NCBI GenBank assembly: GCA_003484865.1
Contig: DMZT01000078.1
Span: 1-13,041 of the forward strand
Origin: Stenotrophomonas sp.
Lineage (GTDB): Bacteria > Pseudomonadota > Gammaproteobacteria > Xanthomonadales > Xanthomonadaceae
Direction: 5' to 3'
DNA length: 13,041 nt
Every line of letters begins with the position of its first letter. Within the stretch, counting starts at the first letter, position 1. Made by a program: the position numbers and the translations under genes. This document shows, in pieces, positions 6,586 to 12,986 of this stretch. The notes below the pieces were generated by a model, which had not been told where the DNA came from, did no database searches, and worked only from the letters and a program-made list of their open reading frames with translations.

Positions 6586-8031
6586 TTACTCCTTCGTTTC
6601 TTCCGCCTTCCAGGCCGCGACCTTCGCCCTGGTCTGGGCCAGCAGCGCATCCAGCGCCTTGCGGTCATAGCCTTGGCCACGCAGCACCACGTACTGGATG
6701 CTGCGTGTGGCCTCGATGTCCTCCAGCGGATTGCGCTCCAGCAACACCAGATCGGCCGCCTTGCCCGGCGCGACCGAACCGTAACGATCCAGCGTGCCGA
6801 ACCAGGCCGGGCCCGCGCGCGTGGCCGTCGAGAGTGCCTGCGCTGGGGTCAGCCCTTCCTTGACGAACAGTGACAGTTCATCATGCAGGCCGATGCCCGG
6901 GTAGTTGAACGAGTTGAGGAAGCCCGCATCGGTGCCGGCCATGATCGTGACCCCGGCCTGCTGCAGCATCGGCAGCACCGCGGCGACCTGGTGGTACTCC
7001 TGATGCCGCGCCTGGATCTGTGTCGGCGTGGCCTTGGCCGCACGCTCGACGCGCCAGGCGTAGGTGGCCTGCAGCTTTGGGCCGATGTAGGCCAGATAGG
7101 GATCGTCGCGATGGTCGTTCTGGTCCAGGAAGTCCAGGATGCGCCCGCCATTGAGGGTCGGCGTCACGAACACCCCCTTCGCTGCGAAACCGCGATAGGC
7201 GGCCATGGCGGTGTCACGGTCGAAGCCCGCATCCAATCGTGCGTTGGCCTGCGCGCGATCGATGCGCTTGGCCGCGAAGTCCGCCGCAATGGCGGCCTCG
7301 TCCTTGACGCCGGCCTTGTAGGCATAGTCCAGATGCTCGATGGAGCTGATGCCGGCATCGACGGCCTGCTGGACGGTCAGTGCCATCGGGATATGCCCGG
7401 ACGCACGCAACCCGTTGGCGCGCGCGCCACGTACCGCGGCCAGGAACAACTCAGGCGTCAGCGTGCTGTCGGTGATCTTGACGAAATCGACGCGGTCGCG
7501 CTTGAGGCGCACGAACGCCGCATCCAGATCCGCCTGCGAACCGACTTCGATGGTGCCTTTCCAGACCGGCTTGATGCCTTCGATCTTGGCACCCGAGGTG
7601 AACAGCTGCGGGCCGGCCAACTGGCCGCTGGCGATCTCGCCGCGCCACTGCAGCACCTGCTCGGGCAGATCGCCGGACGCGTCACGGATGGTGGTGATGC
7701 CATGGGCGATGTACAGCCGCAGCAGCGCCTTGTTCTCTTCGATCAGATCCGGGCCGCCCCCGAAATGCACGTGCATGTCCCACAGGCCCGGAATCAGATA
7801 GCGCCCATTGCCGTTGACCTCCTCGCGGGCCTTCCACGCCTTGCGCATCGCACGATCGCTGCCCATCGCCACGATGTCCTGGCCGCGTACCACGACGGTC
7901 TGGTCCGGCACGGTGGAGGCATGCTCCACATCGACCACGGTCGCATGCCGGATCATAAGGTCGGCCTGCTCGGCCGCGAACGCGGAAGGGGCCAGTGCAA
8001 GCAGCACGGGAAGGGCAAGACGCAGGGACAT
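6586..8031 (-). CDS. Exported metal-dependent amidohydrolase (imidazolonepropionase/prolidase-like)
   Basis: A 481-aa periplasmic hydrolase of the amidohydrolase superfamily (PF01979). The chosen ATG gives the signal peptide MSLRLALPVLLALAPSAFA; an upstream ATG (8091) would place 20 extra polar residues before it. The metal-binding set is complete: HVH (His87, His89) after PGLWDM, Lys185 in DFVKI as the likely carboxylated bridging lysine, His213 in ASGHIP, His233 in SSIEHLD and Asp368 in MAGTDAG. The C-terminal small domain carries the usual APGKAADLVLLERNPLEDI. Such exported proteins in this family are often Xaa-Pro or other dipeptidases, but the substrate cannot be read from sequence. It follows the glutathione transferase gene on the same strand with a 113-nt gap holding a strong hairpin, so co-transcription is uncertain. 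Confidence 0.92.
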   Translation of the reverse strand: MSLRLALPVLLALAPSAFAAEQADLMIRHATVVDVEHASTVPDQTVVVRGQDIVAMGSDRAMRKAWKAREEVNGNGRYLIPGLWDMHVHFGGGPDLIEENKALLRLYIAHGITTIRDASGDLPEQVLQWRGEIASGQLAGPQLFTSGAKIEGIKPVWKGTIEVGSQADLDAAFVRLKRDRVDFVKITDSTLTPELFLAAVRGARANGLRASGHIPMALTVQQAVDAGISSIEHLDYAYKAGVKDEAAIAADFAAKRIDRAQANARLDAGFDRDTAMAAYRGFAAKGVFVTPTLNGGRILDFLDQNDHRDDPYLAYIGPKLQATYAWRVERAAKATPTQIQARHQEYHQVAAVLPMLQQAGVTIMAGTDAGFLNSFNYPGIGLHDELSLFVKEGLTPAQALSTATRAGPAWFGTLDRYGSVAPGKAADLVLLERNPLEDIEATRSIQYVVLRGQGYDRKALDALLAQTRAKVAAWKAEETKE

Positions 8032-8055
8032 GGGCAGTGCACCGGAAAATGGAGA

Positions 8056-8083
8056 ACCGGGCCACCTTACGGTCGGGCCCGGT
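8056..8083 (-). other. Hairpin with GUAA tetraloop between the GST and amidohydrolase genes
   Basis: On the minus strand ACCGGGCC pairs with GGCCCGGT (8 bp). Inside, a 2-nt bulge is followed by ACC-GTAA-GGT, closing with a GNRA-type tetraloop. It ends about 24 nt before the amidohydrolase ATG. The tail TCTCCATTTTCC has only a short interrupted T-run. It could be a weak terminator for the GST transcript or a leader structure of the amidohydrolase. Confidence 0.5.
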
Positions 8084-8144
8084 CCATTCACCAGTTAAAT
8101 TTTGGAATGCGCGTCATGCACATTCCCGATACACAGTGCCCCGC

Positions 8145-8750
8145 TCAGACCGCGCCCTGCATCGCCGGCCGCGCCTGCACCTGTTGCAGCCAGGCGGCCA
8201 CCGCCGGGTGCGCCTCCACCGCAGCGCCCAGATACGTGCCATAGCCGACCACCTGGCCAACCACCAGATCCACCAGCGAGTAAGCCTCACCGAGCATCCA
8301 AGGCTGCTGCGACAGGCGCGCCTCCAGCAGGTCCAGCAGCGCGGTGGCGGTGCGGATTGCGGCGGCGGCATGGTCGGCATCGCGCAGCGCATCGTCCGTG
8401 GTGGCCAGCCACACACGCCCGATCACCGCGCCATAGGTGACATATGCCCACGTGCACCACGACATCGCCTCCAGCCGCGCCGGTGTGCCGTCGTGCGGCC
8501 ACAGACCCTTGGCCACGCCGAAGTGCTCGCCCAGCCACAGGTGGATCGCCAGGGCTTCGAACATCGGCGTGCCATCCACCACCAGGCACGGCACCTTGCC
8601 GTTGGGATTGATGGCCAGGTAGTCGGCCGTGCGCTGCTCGCCGGCGCGGATGTCGATCCTGACCCGCTCATGAGGGACGGCCAGTTCGGCCAGGACGCAG
8701 GCGATCGGGGTGGCGCTGGACATCGGGTGCCAATAGAAGACGAGGGACAT
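8145..8750 (-). CDS. Glutathione S-transferase family protein
   Basis: A 201-aa cytosolic GST-fold protein. The start is well supported: AAGGAG lies 6 nt upstream of the ATG. The N-terminal thioredoxin-like domain has SSATPIACVLAELAVPHE (11-28) with a Ser at the position of the catalytic Ser/Cys, the cis-proline glutathione-binding element NPNGKVPCLVVDG (48-60), and FEALAIHLWLGEHF (64-77), where classical members have E-S. The all-helical C-terminal domain has YSLVDLVVG (157-165), matching the N-capping box motif. It would conjugate glutathione to electrophiles or act as a peroxidase; the substrate is unknown. It is divergent from a WYL regulator with 114 bp between starts, which is likely to control it. 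Transcription may continue into the amidohydrolase. Confidence 0.93.
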   Translation of the reverse strand: MSLVFYWHPMSSATPIACVLAELAVPHERVRIDIRAGEQRTADYLAINPNGKVPCLVVDGTPMFEALAIHLWLGEHFGVAKGLWPHDGTPARLEAMSWCTWAYVTYGAVIGRVWLATTDDALRDADHAAAAIRTATALLDLLEARLSQQPWMLGEAYSLVDLVVGQVVGYGTYLGAAVEAHPAVAAWLQQVQARPAMQGAV

Positions 8751-8758
8751 CTGGAACT

Positions 8759-8812
8759 CCTTGAGTGTGGTCAGGGGTGCGACCGAAGTGGTCCTGCACC
8801 GTGGCCTCAAGG
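8759..8812. promoter_or_regulatory. Nested dyad between the GST and WYL-regulator genes (putative operator)
   Basis: Outer arms CCTTGAG (8759-8765) and CTCAAGG (8806-8812) are exact inverted repeats. Inside them GGTGCGACC pairs with GGTC-(CT)-GCACC across GAAGT (8776-8800) with one 2-nt bulge, and all arms are centred near 8786-8788. It sits between divergent start codons 8750 and 8865. The left arm overlaps the AAGGAG ribosome-binding site of the GST gene. Confidence 0.5.
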
Positions 8813-8864
8813 CTAGCCACCCTTGCGGACAGAACCCGCCCGCAATGGCTGCTACGCTTTCTCG

Positions 8865-9860
8865 ATGCTGACCGCCTCCGCCCGCCTGCTGAGCCTGCTG
8901 TCCCTGCTGCAATCGCGCCCGCATTGGGGCGGCGGCATGCTGGCCGAGCGCATGGGCATCCATCCACGCACGCTCCGCCGCGACATCGACCGGCTGCGCC
9001 AGCTGGGCTATCCCATCCACGCCAGCACCGGTGTCGCCGGCGGCTACGCCTTCCGCCCGGGCCGGGCCCTGCCACCGCTGCTGCTGGACGACGATGAAGC
9101 GCTGGCGGCCGCAATCGCGCTGCGCACGGCGGTGACCGGCACCATCAGCGGGATCGAGCAGACCGCGATCACTGCACTGGTCAAGATTGAACAGGCGATG
9201 CCACCGCGCCTGCGGCCCCGGCTGGAGGCACTGCGCTCAGCGATCCTGCCCACCGATCAGATCGGACCGTTGGTCGATGCCGGTCGGCTGACCGCCCTGG
9301 CCGCTGCCTGCCGCGACCAACTGCAACTGGCCTTCGAGTACATCGACCGCACAGGTCAACCGAGTTCTCGCCAGGTGGAGCCCCAAGGCGTGGTGCACAC
9401 GGACCGGCGTTGGTATCTGGTCGCCTGGGATCCTGCACGCGACGACTGGCGCACCTTCCGCATCGATCGCATCACCAGCACGCCCGTGGTGGGCGCGCAT
9501 TTCGCGCCGCGCGCCGGGCCCGGCGAAGGCGATCTGCGCCAGTGGGTCGCCCAGGCACTGTCGCTCGGGCAGTACCCCGACGAGGCGCGGATCATCCTGC
9601 ACGCGCCCTTGGCTGCCCTGCGTCAGCAGATTCCCGCATCGGCTGGCGTACTGGAGGTCGTGGATGCGGGGCGTTGCCTGCTGCGCTGCGGCGCCAACCC
9701 GCTTGGCTCGGTGATCTATTGGCTGCTGGCCATGGACCTGGAGTTCGAGGTACTGGGACCACCAGCGCTCATCGAGCGACTTCGCCAGACCGCCGAACGG
9801 GTGGCCCGCAGCCTGACGCAGCGCCCTGCCGATGCCGAGCCGATGCCCACGGGCGATTAG
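8865..9860 (+). CDS. WYL-domain transcriptional regulator (YafY/DeoR-like HTH)
   Basis: A 331-aa cytoplasmic regulator. The N-terminal winged helix-turn-helix reads SARLLSLLSLLQSRPHWGGG then LAERMGIHPRTLRRDIDRLR (26-45), the usual YafY-type layout, with the wing in GVAGGYAF (56-63). The WYL domain follows at about 140-215: RRWYLVAWDPARDDWRTFRI (181-200) contains the W-Y-L triad and the conserved downstream Arg residues. The C-terminal WCX-like extension spans about 230-320. WYL domains are sensors of nucleic-acid or small-molecule ligands. The ATG at 8865 is chosen because earlier possible starts (TTG 8823) lack family similarity. The divergent GST gene is the most probable target. This is an ordinary chromosomal regulator/enzyme pair, not a phage-defence context: no CRISPR or restriction genes are near. 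Confidence 0.92.
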   Translation: MLTASARLLSLLSLLQSRPHWGGGMLAERMGIHPRTLRRDIDRLRQLGYPIHASTGVAGGYAFRPGRALPPLLLDDDEALAAAIALRTAVTGTISGIEQTAITALVKIEQAMPPRLRPRLEALRSAILPTDQIGPLVDAGRLTALAAACRDQLQLAFEYIDRTGQPSSRQVEPQGVVHTDRRWYLVAWDPARDDWRTFRIDRITSTPVVGAHFAPRAGPGEGDLRQWVAQALSLGQYPDEARIILHAPLAALRQQIPASAGVLEVVDAGRCLLRCGANPLGSVIYWLLAMDLEFEVLGPPALIERLRQTAERVARSLTQRPADAEPMPTGD

Positions 9861-9884
9861 CCGCCCTGCATTGCCATGGCGGCC

Positions 9885-9911
9885 GCTGCCATTGCGCTCC
9901 ACAATGGCAGC
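9885..9911 (+). promoter_or_regulatory. LTTR box: 10-bp inverted repeat immediately before the LysR-type gene
   Basis: GCTGCCATTG and CAATGGCAGC are exact inverted repeats separated by 7 nt. The core ATTG-N7-CAAT (9891-9905) is the textbook LysR-type 15-bp T-N11-A site. The dyad ends on the base before the ATG at 9912, so it probably mediates autoregulation. As RNA it would also form a hairpin next to the start codon. Confidence 0.65.
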
Positions 9912-10805
9912 ATGACCGCCAGTGAAAAACCGAATCGCACCCTGTTCGATCTTGATCTGCTGCGCGCGATGGTGATGGTGGCCGATTGCGCCAGCTTCAC
10001 CACCGCCGCCGCACGCCTGCACTCCACCCAATCCACCATCAGCCAGAAGATCCGCCGGCTGGAGGAGATGGCGGGCCATCCACTGCTGGTGCGCGGCAAC
10101 CGCGACGTGCACCCCACCGATGCCGGGCAGCTCGTCCTGGGCCACGCGCGTCAGCTGCTGGCGCTCAACGATCAGCTGCTGGAAGCGCTGGCCGGCACCA
10201 CGGTGGCCGTCACGGTGCGCTTGGGCGTGCCGGAGGACTTCGTCAGCGCCGCGACCACCCAGCTGCTGGGCGCCTTCAACCGCGAGCACCCCCAGGTCAA
10301 GCTCGAAGTCACCAGCGGCCTCAGCCGCGACCTGGCCAATGGCTACGATCACGGCGAACTGGATCTGATCCTGGTCAAGCAGCGCCGCAACAGCCGCGCC
10401 GCCGTTGCCTGCTGGCCGGAGACCATGGTCTGGATCGACAGTGCCCGCAATGGCTGCATCGGCCTGGATCCGGTGCCATTGGTCACCTTCCCGCCGCGCG
10501 GGCTGTATCGCGACGACATCATCGATGCCATCGAAGCACTCGGCCGCCGCTGGCGGATCAGCTTCACCAGCTCCAGCCTGAGTGGCATCCAGGGCGCGGT
10601 AGCCGATGGCATGGGCATCAGCCTGCTGCCGGCACGCGCCCTGAGTCGCGATCACACCGTGCTCGGCGCCGAACAGGGCCTGCCGCCGATCGATACGTTC
10701 GAGATCGCCCTGCTCCATCGCGCCACCGCCGACCCGCTGGTCAAGGCGCTGGCACTGCGCTTGGCCGAGCTGCTCAACCAGGAGCGGGCGGGCGCGCTTA
10801 CTTGA
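9912..10805 (+). CDS. LysR-family transcriptional regulator
   Basis: A 297-aa cytoplasmic regulator. The N-terminal winged HTH is typical: FDLDLLRAMVMVADCASFTT (12-31), then AAARLHSTQSTISQKIRRLE (32-51), and GHPLLVRGNRDVHPTDAGQ (55-73). The effector domain begins near 100 (VRLGVPEDF) and includes ELDLILVKQ and the second lobe GIQGAVADGMGISLLPARAL. The co-inducer cannot be read from sequence. An in-frame ATG at 9876 would add 12 residues but would lie upstream of the LTTR box, so 9912 is preferred; neither has a clear ribosome-binding site. It starts 51 nt after the WYL gene on the same strand and is not divergent from any gene in the window, so its targets are elsewhere or itself. Its stop codon overlaps the convergent AT-hook gene. 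Confidence 0.93.
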   Translation: MTASEKPNRTLFDLDLLRAMVMVADCASFTTAAARLHSTQSTISQKIRRLEEMAGHPLLVRGNRDVHPTDAGQLVLGHARQLLALNDQLLEALAGTTVAVTVRLGVPEDFVSAATTQLLGAFNREHPQVKLEVTSGLSRDLANGYDHGELDLILVKQRRNSRAAVACWPETMVWIDSARNGCIGLDPVPLVTFPPRGLYRDDIIDAIEALGRRWRISFTSSSLSGIQGAVADGMGISLLPARALSRDHTVLGAEQGLPPIDTFEIALLHRATADPLVKALALRLAELLNQERAGALT

Positions 10806-11070
10806 GCTGCAGCGGGTAGCGCTGCCAGAGCACGTGCACCAGGAAACCGGTCAGCTCCGGGTCCTTGCTGGTGATCGAGGCACGGATCTTGTCCAGCAGC
10901 ACCATGTCGCTGCAGTTGCGCACATCGGCGTGACCGGCCTGGCCGGCGCGGCGCGCACGGTAGCGGGCCGCACGCTGCGCATCGGTCATCGCGTAGCCGA
11001 ACGTGGGCGGACGGCCGCGCTTGCGCGGCAGCGTCAGTTCCAGTGTTCCGGGGTCTTGTTCATCGCGCAT
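10798..11070 (-). CDS. Small AT-hook-containing DNA-binding protein, unknown function
   Basis: A 90-aa protein. RKRGRPP (16-22) is a canonical AT-hook, which inserts Arg-Gly-Arg into the minor groove of AT-rich DNA. It is followed by MTDAQRAARYRARRAGQAG (28-46), a strongly basic helix of a type seen in small bacterial DNA-binding proteins. The C-terminal half (VLLDKIRASITSKDPELTGF, 57-76) looks like a small helical module, perhaps for dimerisation. No strong ribosome-binding site precedes the ATG, and the frame offers no other start upstream. It lies downstream of crcB on the same strand, but a 95-nt gap with a palindrome suggests its own promoter. Its TAA overlaps the LysR stop region tail to tail. 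The specific role is unknown; in a genome this GC-rich an AT-hook would favour the scarce AT-rich promoter regions. Confidence 0.75.
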   Translation of the reverse strand: MRDEQDPGTLELTLPRKRGRPPTFGYAMTDAQRAARYRARRAGQAGHADVRNCSDMVLLDKIRASITSKDPELTGFLVHVLWQRYPLQLK

Positions 11071-11098
11071 GACGGACGAGGATGCAAATGGGGGCGCG

Positions 11099-11110
11099 CA
11101 CGATATCGTG
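11099..11110. promoter_or_regulatory. 12-bp perfect palindrome upstream of the AT-hook gene
   Basis: CACGATATCGTG lies 29-40 nt upstream of the AT-hook ATG, flanked at a distance by inverted GCAAATG (11084-11090) and CATTTGC (11149-11155). The 95-nt gap it lies in is AT-richer than its surroundings between 11111 and 11152. It is a candidate operator, perhaps autoregulatory; no known regulator is recognised. Confidence 0.4.
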
Positions 11111-11165
11111 AGACATCACTTTAATCCAGCGTTTTCCGTGGATTTCTGCATTTGCGACGCAAGCG

Positions 11166-11564
11166 TCAGCGCCACGCCTCTGCCACGCGCGCGCCCGCCC
11201 ACACCAGCAGCATCCCGCCGACCAGGCTCACCCCGAGGTACAGCGGCACCATCAGGCTGCGATCGGTACGGGTGAACACCAGCGACTCGAGCATCATCGA
11301 GGAGAACGTGGTCAGCCCGCCCACGATCCCCACGATCAGAAAGGCGCGCCAGTACACTGCGGCCGTGCCCCGACTCTGCAGCCAGATCATCACGTAACCC
11401 GCCACGAACGCGCCGACCAGGTTCACCGTCAGCGTGCCCCACGGGAAGCCAGTCCCGAACTGGCGCAGCATCGCATCGCCGATCATGAAACGCAGCGCCG
11501 CGCCCAGTGCGCCACCGGCCATCACCAGCCCAAGCTGCTGCCACCACAGGCCCAGGCCTTCCAT
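11166..11564 (-). CDS. crcB: Fluoride ion channel/exporter CrcB (Fluc)
   Basis: A 132-aa inner-membrane protein with four hydrophobic helices, the normal size for a single Fluc subunit, which works as an antiparallel dimer and lets toxic fluoride leave the cytoplasm. Signatures: [10 protein letters not shown] (17-26) near the start, [17 protein letters not shown] (41-57) with the pore Asn48, and [12 protein letters not shown] (82-93), which provides the central Na+ site and the first Phe-box residue (Phe87). The second Phe-box position reads Met90 instead of Phe. The ATG shares its A with the rarA stop (TGATG), and GAAAGG lies about 9 nt upstream, so translation is probably coupled to rarA. 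No fluoride riboswitch fold was recognised upstream, as expected for a gene embedded in an operon. Confidence 0.93.
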   Translation of the reverse strand: MEGLGLWWQQLGLVMAGGALGAALRFMIGDAMLRQFGTGFPWGTLTVNLVGAFVAGYVMIWLQSRGTAAVYWRAFLIVGIVGGLTTFSSMMLESLVFTRTDRSLMVPLYLGVSLVGGMLLVWAGARVAEAWR

Positions 11565-12925
11565 CAGTCAGCGCCTTTCTCTGCCCGCGCCTGTGCCCGC
11601 GCCGCACGCAGGCGGTCCAGCTTCTCTTTCAGCTTGATCTCCAGCCCGCGCGGCACCGGTTCGTAATACACGCGCTCGCCCATCGCATCGGGGAAGCCGG
11701 TCTGATCCAGCGCAATCCCCCCGTCCGCGTCGTGATCGTACTGATAGGTCTTGCCGTAGCCCAGCTCCTTCATCAGCTTGGTCGGCGCGTTGCGCAGGTG
11801 CAGCGGAACCTCCTGGGTACCGGTCTCGCGCACTTCCTGCTTGGCCTTGTTGAAGGCGGCGTAGCCGGCGTTTGATTTGGCGGTACTGGCCAGATAAAGC
11901 ACGAGTTGCGCGAAGGCGAGCTCGCCCTCCGGGCTGCCCAGGCGTTCATAGATATCCCACGCCTCCAACGCCATCGACTGCGCGCGCGGATCGGCCAGGC
12001 CGATGTCCTCGATCGCCATCCGGGTCAGGCGCCTTGCCAGGTACGACGGATCGCAGCCGCCATCGAGCATGCGGGTCAGCCAGTACAGCGCGGCATCGGG
12101 GTTGGAGCTGCGCACGGATTTGTGCAGCGCCGAGATCTGGTCGTAGAACTGCTCGCCGCCCTTGTCGAAACGACGGGTGCGATCGGCCAGCACCTGCACC
12201 AGCATCTCCGGACTGATCCGCCCGCCGTCGCCGCTGGCCAGTTCGGCCGCGATCTCCAACAGCGTCAGCCCACGGCGGACGTCACCATCGGCTGCGGTTG
12301 CGATCTCCAGCAACGCCTCGGGTGCCACCTGCAGATGCTCCGCGCCCAGACCGCGCTCGGTGTCCTGCAGCGCACGTTCCAGCGCCTCGACGATGTCACT
12401 TGGCGACACCGACTCCAGTACGTGCACGCGGCAGCGCGACAGCAGCGCCGAGTTCAGTTCGAACGAGGGGTTTTCGGTCGTGGCGCCCACGAACACGATC
12501 GTGCCGCGCTCGATGTGCGGCAGGAACGCATCCTGCTGGGCCTTGTTGAAGCGGTGCACCTCGTCCACGAACAGCACCGTGCGGCGCCCCTCGGCGAAGC
12601 GCTGCGCGGCCTCGGCCAGCACCTGGCGCACCTCCGGCAGGCCGGACAGCACGGCGGAGATCGCGCGGAACTCGGCATCGGCGTAATGCGCCAGCAGCAG
12701 CGACAGCGTGGTCTTGCCGCAGCCTGGCGGGCCCCACAGGATCATCGAGTGCACATGGCCGGACTCGACCGCCCGGCGCAGCGCGCTGCCCGGTGCGAGC
12801 AGGCGCTTCTGGCCCACCATCTCGTCCAGCGTCTGCGGGCGCATCCGCTCGGCGAGCGGACGCATGTTGTCCCGATCCACGGTCAGCAGATCGGGCCCAT
12901 TGAAAGTCGTTCGGTTTCTGGCCAC
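11564..12925 (-). CDS. rarA: Replication-associated recombination protein A (RarA/MgsA), AAA+ ATPase
   Basis: A cytoplasmic clamp-loader-like AAA+ ATPase that acts at stalled replication forks together with SSB. Numbering from the GTG at 12925 (453 aa; E. coli RarA has 447): [16 protein letters not shown] (24-39), Walker A GPPGCGKT (65-72), Walker [12 protein letters not shown] (117-127), sensor 1 [20 protein letters not shown] (147-166) with the arginine finger, sensor 2 near [11 protein letters not shown]. The tetramerisation domain contains [19 protein letters not shown], and the C-terminal [16 protein letters not shown] is highly conserved. The start is debatable: GTG 12925 keeps an N-terminal extension like that of E. 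coli, while ATG 12865 would give 433 aa and remove nearly all of it. The gene is preceded by lolA and overlaps crcB by one base, an order close to E. coli lolA-rarA. Confidence 0.96.
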   Translation of the reverse strand: MARNRTTFNGPDLLTVDRDNMRPLAERMRPQTLDEMVGQKRLLAPGSALRRAVESGHVHSMILWGPPGCGKTTLSLLLAHYADAEFRAISAVLSGLPEVRQVLAEAAQRFAEGRRTVLFVDEVHRFNKAQQDAFLPHIERGTIVFVGATTENPSFELNSALLSRCRVHVLESVSPSDIVEALERALQDTERGLGAEHLQVAPEALLEIATAADGDVRRGLTLLEIAAELASGDGGRISPEMLVQVLADRTRRFDKGGEQFYDQISALHKSVRSSNPDAALYWLTRMLDGGCDPSYLARRLTRMAIEDIGLADPRAQSMALEAWDIYERLGSPEGELAFAQLVLYLASTAKSNAGYAAFNKAKQEVRETGTQEVPLHLRNAPTKLMKELGYGKTYQYDHDADGGIALDQTGFPDAMGERVYYEPVPRGLEIKLKEKLDRLRAARAQARAEKGAD

Positions 12926-12931
12926 GTGTCT

Positions 12932-12937
12932 AGTGTA
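12932..12937 (-). promoter_or_regulatory. Possible -10 element for rarA
   Basis: Minus-strand TACACT lies 6 nt before the GTG at 12925, so transcription would begin on or next to that codon and yield a leaderless message. No convincing -35 was found at 16-18 bp. Low certainty. Confidence 0.3.
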
Positions 12938-12959
12938 TCGCGGCAGATTGCAGCGGGCA

Positions 12960-12982
12960 TGCCGGCCAGCGGCCGGCACTAC
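12960..12982 (-). repeat. SMAG/GTAG-type REP element
   Basis: On the minus strand GTAG (12982-12979) is followed at once by an 8-bp perfect stem, TGCCGGCC and GGCCGGCA, around a GCT loop. This is the layout of the S. maltophilia GTAG REP family: a GTAG head plus an imperfect or perfect hairpin, mobilised by RAYT-type transposases. It begins 4 nt after the lolA stop, where such repeats often act as mRNA 3'-end stabilisers or weak terminators. Only one copy is seen in the window. Confidence 0.75.
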
Positions 12983-12986
12983 ACCG

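Noticed and set aside
6883..8244. A 453-codon plus-strand open frame opposite the amidohydrolase
   Set aside because: Antisense of a gene with a full metal-binding motif set; composition is His/Gln/Arg-biased and no start signal is seen.
8865..9860. WYL regulator as part of a phage-defence island
   Set aside because: WYL proteins can regulate defence systems, but no nuclease, methylase, CRISPR or toxin gene is near and the divergent partner is a glutathione transferase.
9237..10718. A 493-codon minus-strand open frame across the WYL and LysR-type genes
   Set aside because: It spans two clear regulator genes in antisense, including their intergenic operator, and resembles no protein family.
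11071..11165. Fluoride riboswitch associated with crcB
   Set aside because: This gap is downstream of crcB, not upstream. The true upstream sequence is rarA coding sequence, and no such aptamer fold was recognised.
11156..11167. GACGC-AA-GCGTC as a crcB terminator
   Set aside because: A 5-bp stem with a 2-nt loop cannot fold as a stable hairpin, it overlaps the crcB stop codon, and no T-run follows.
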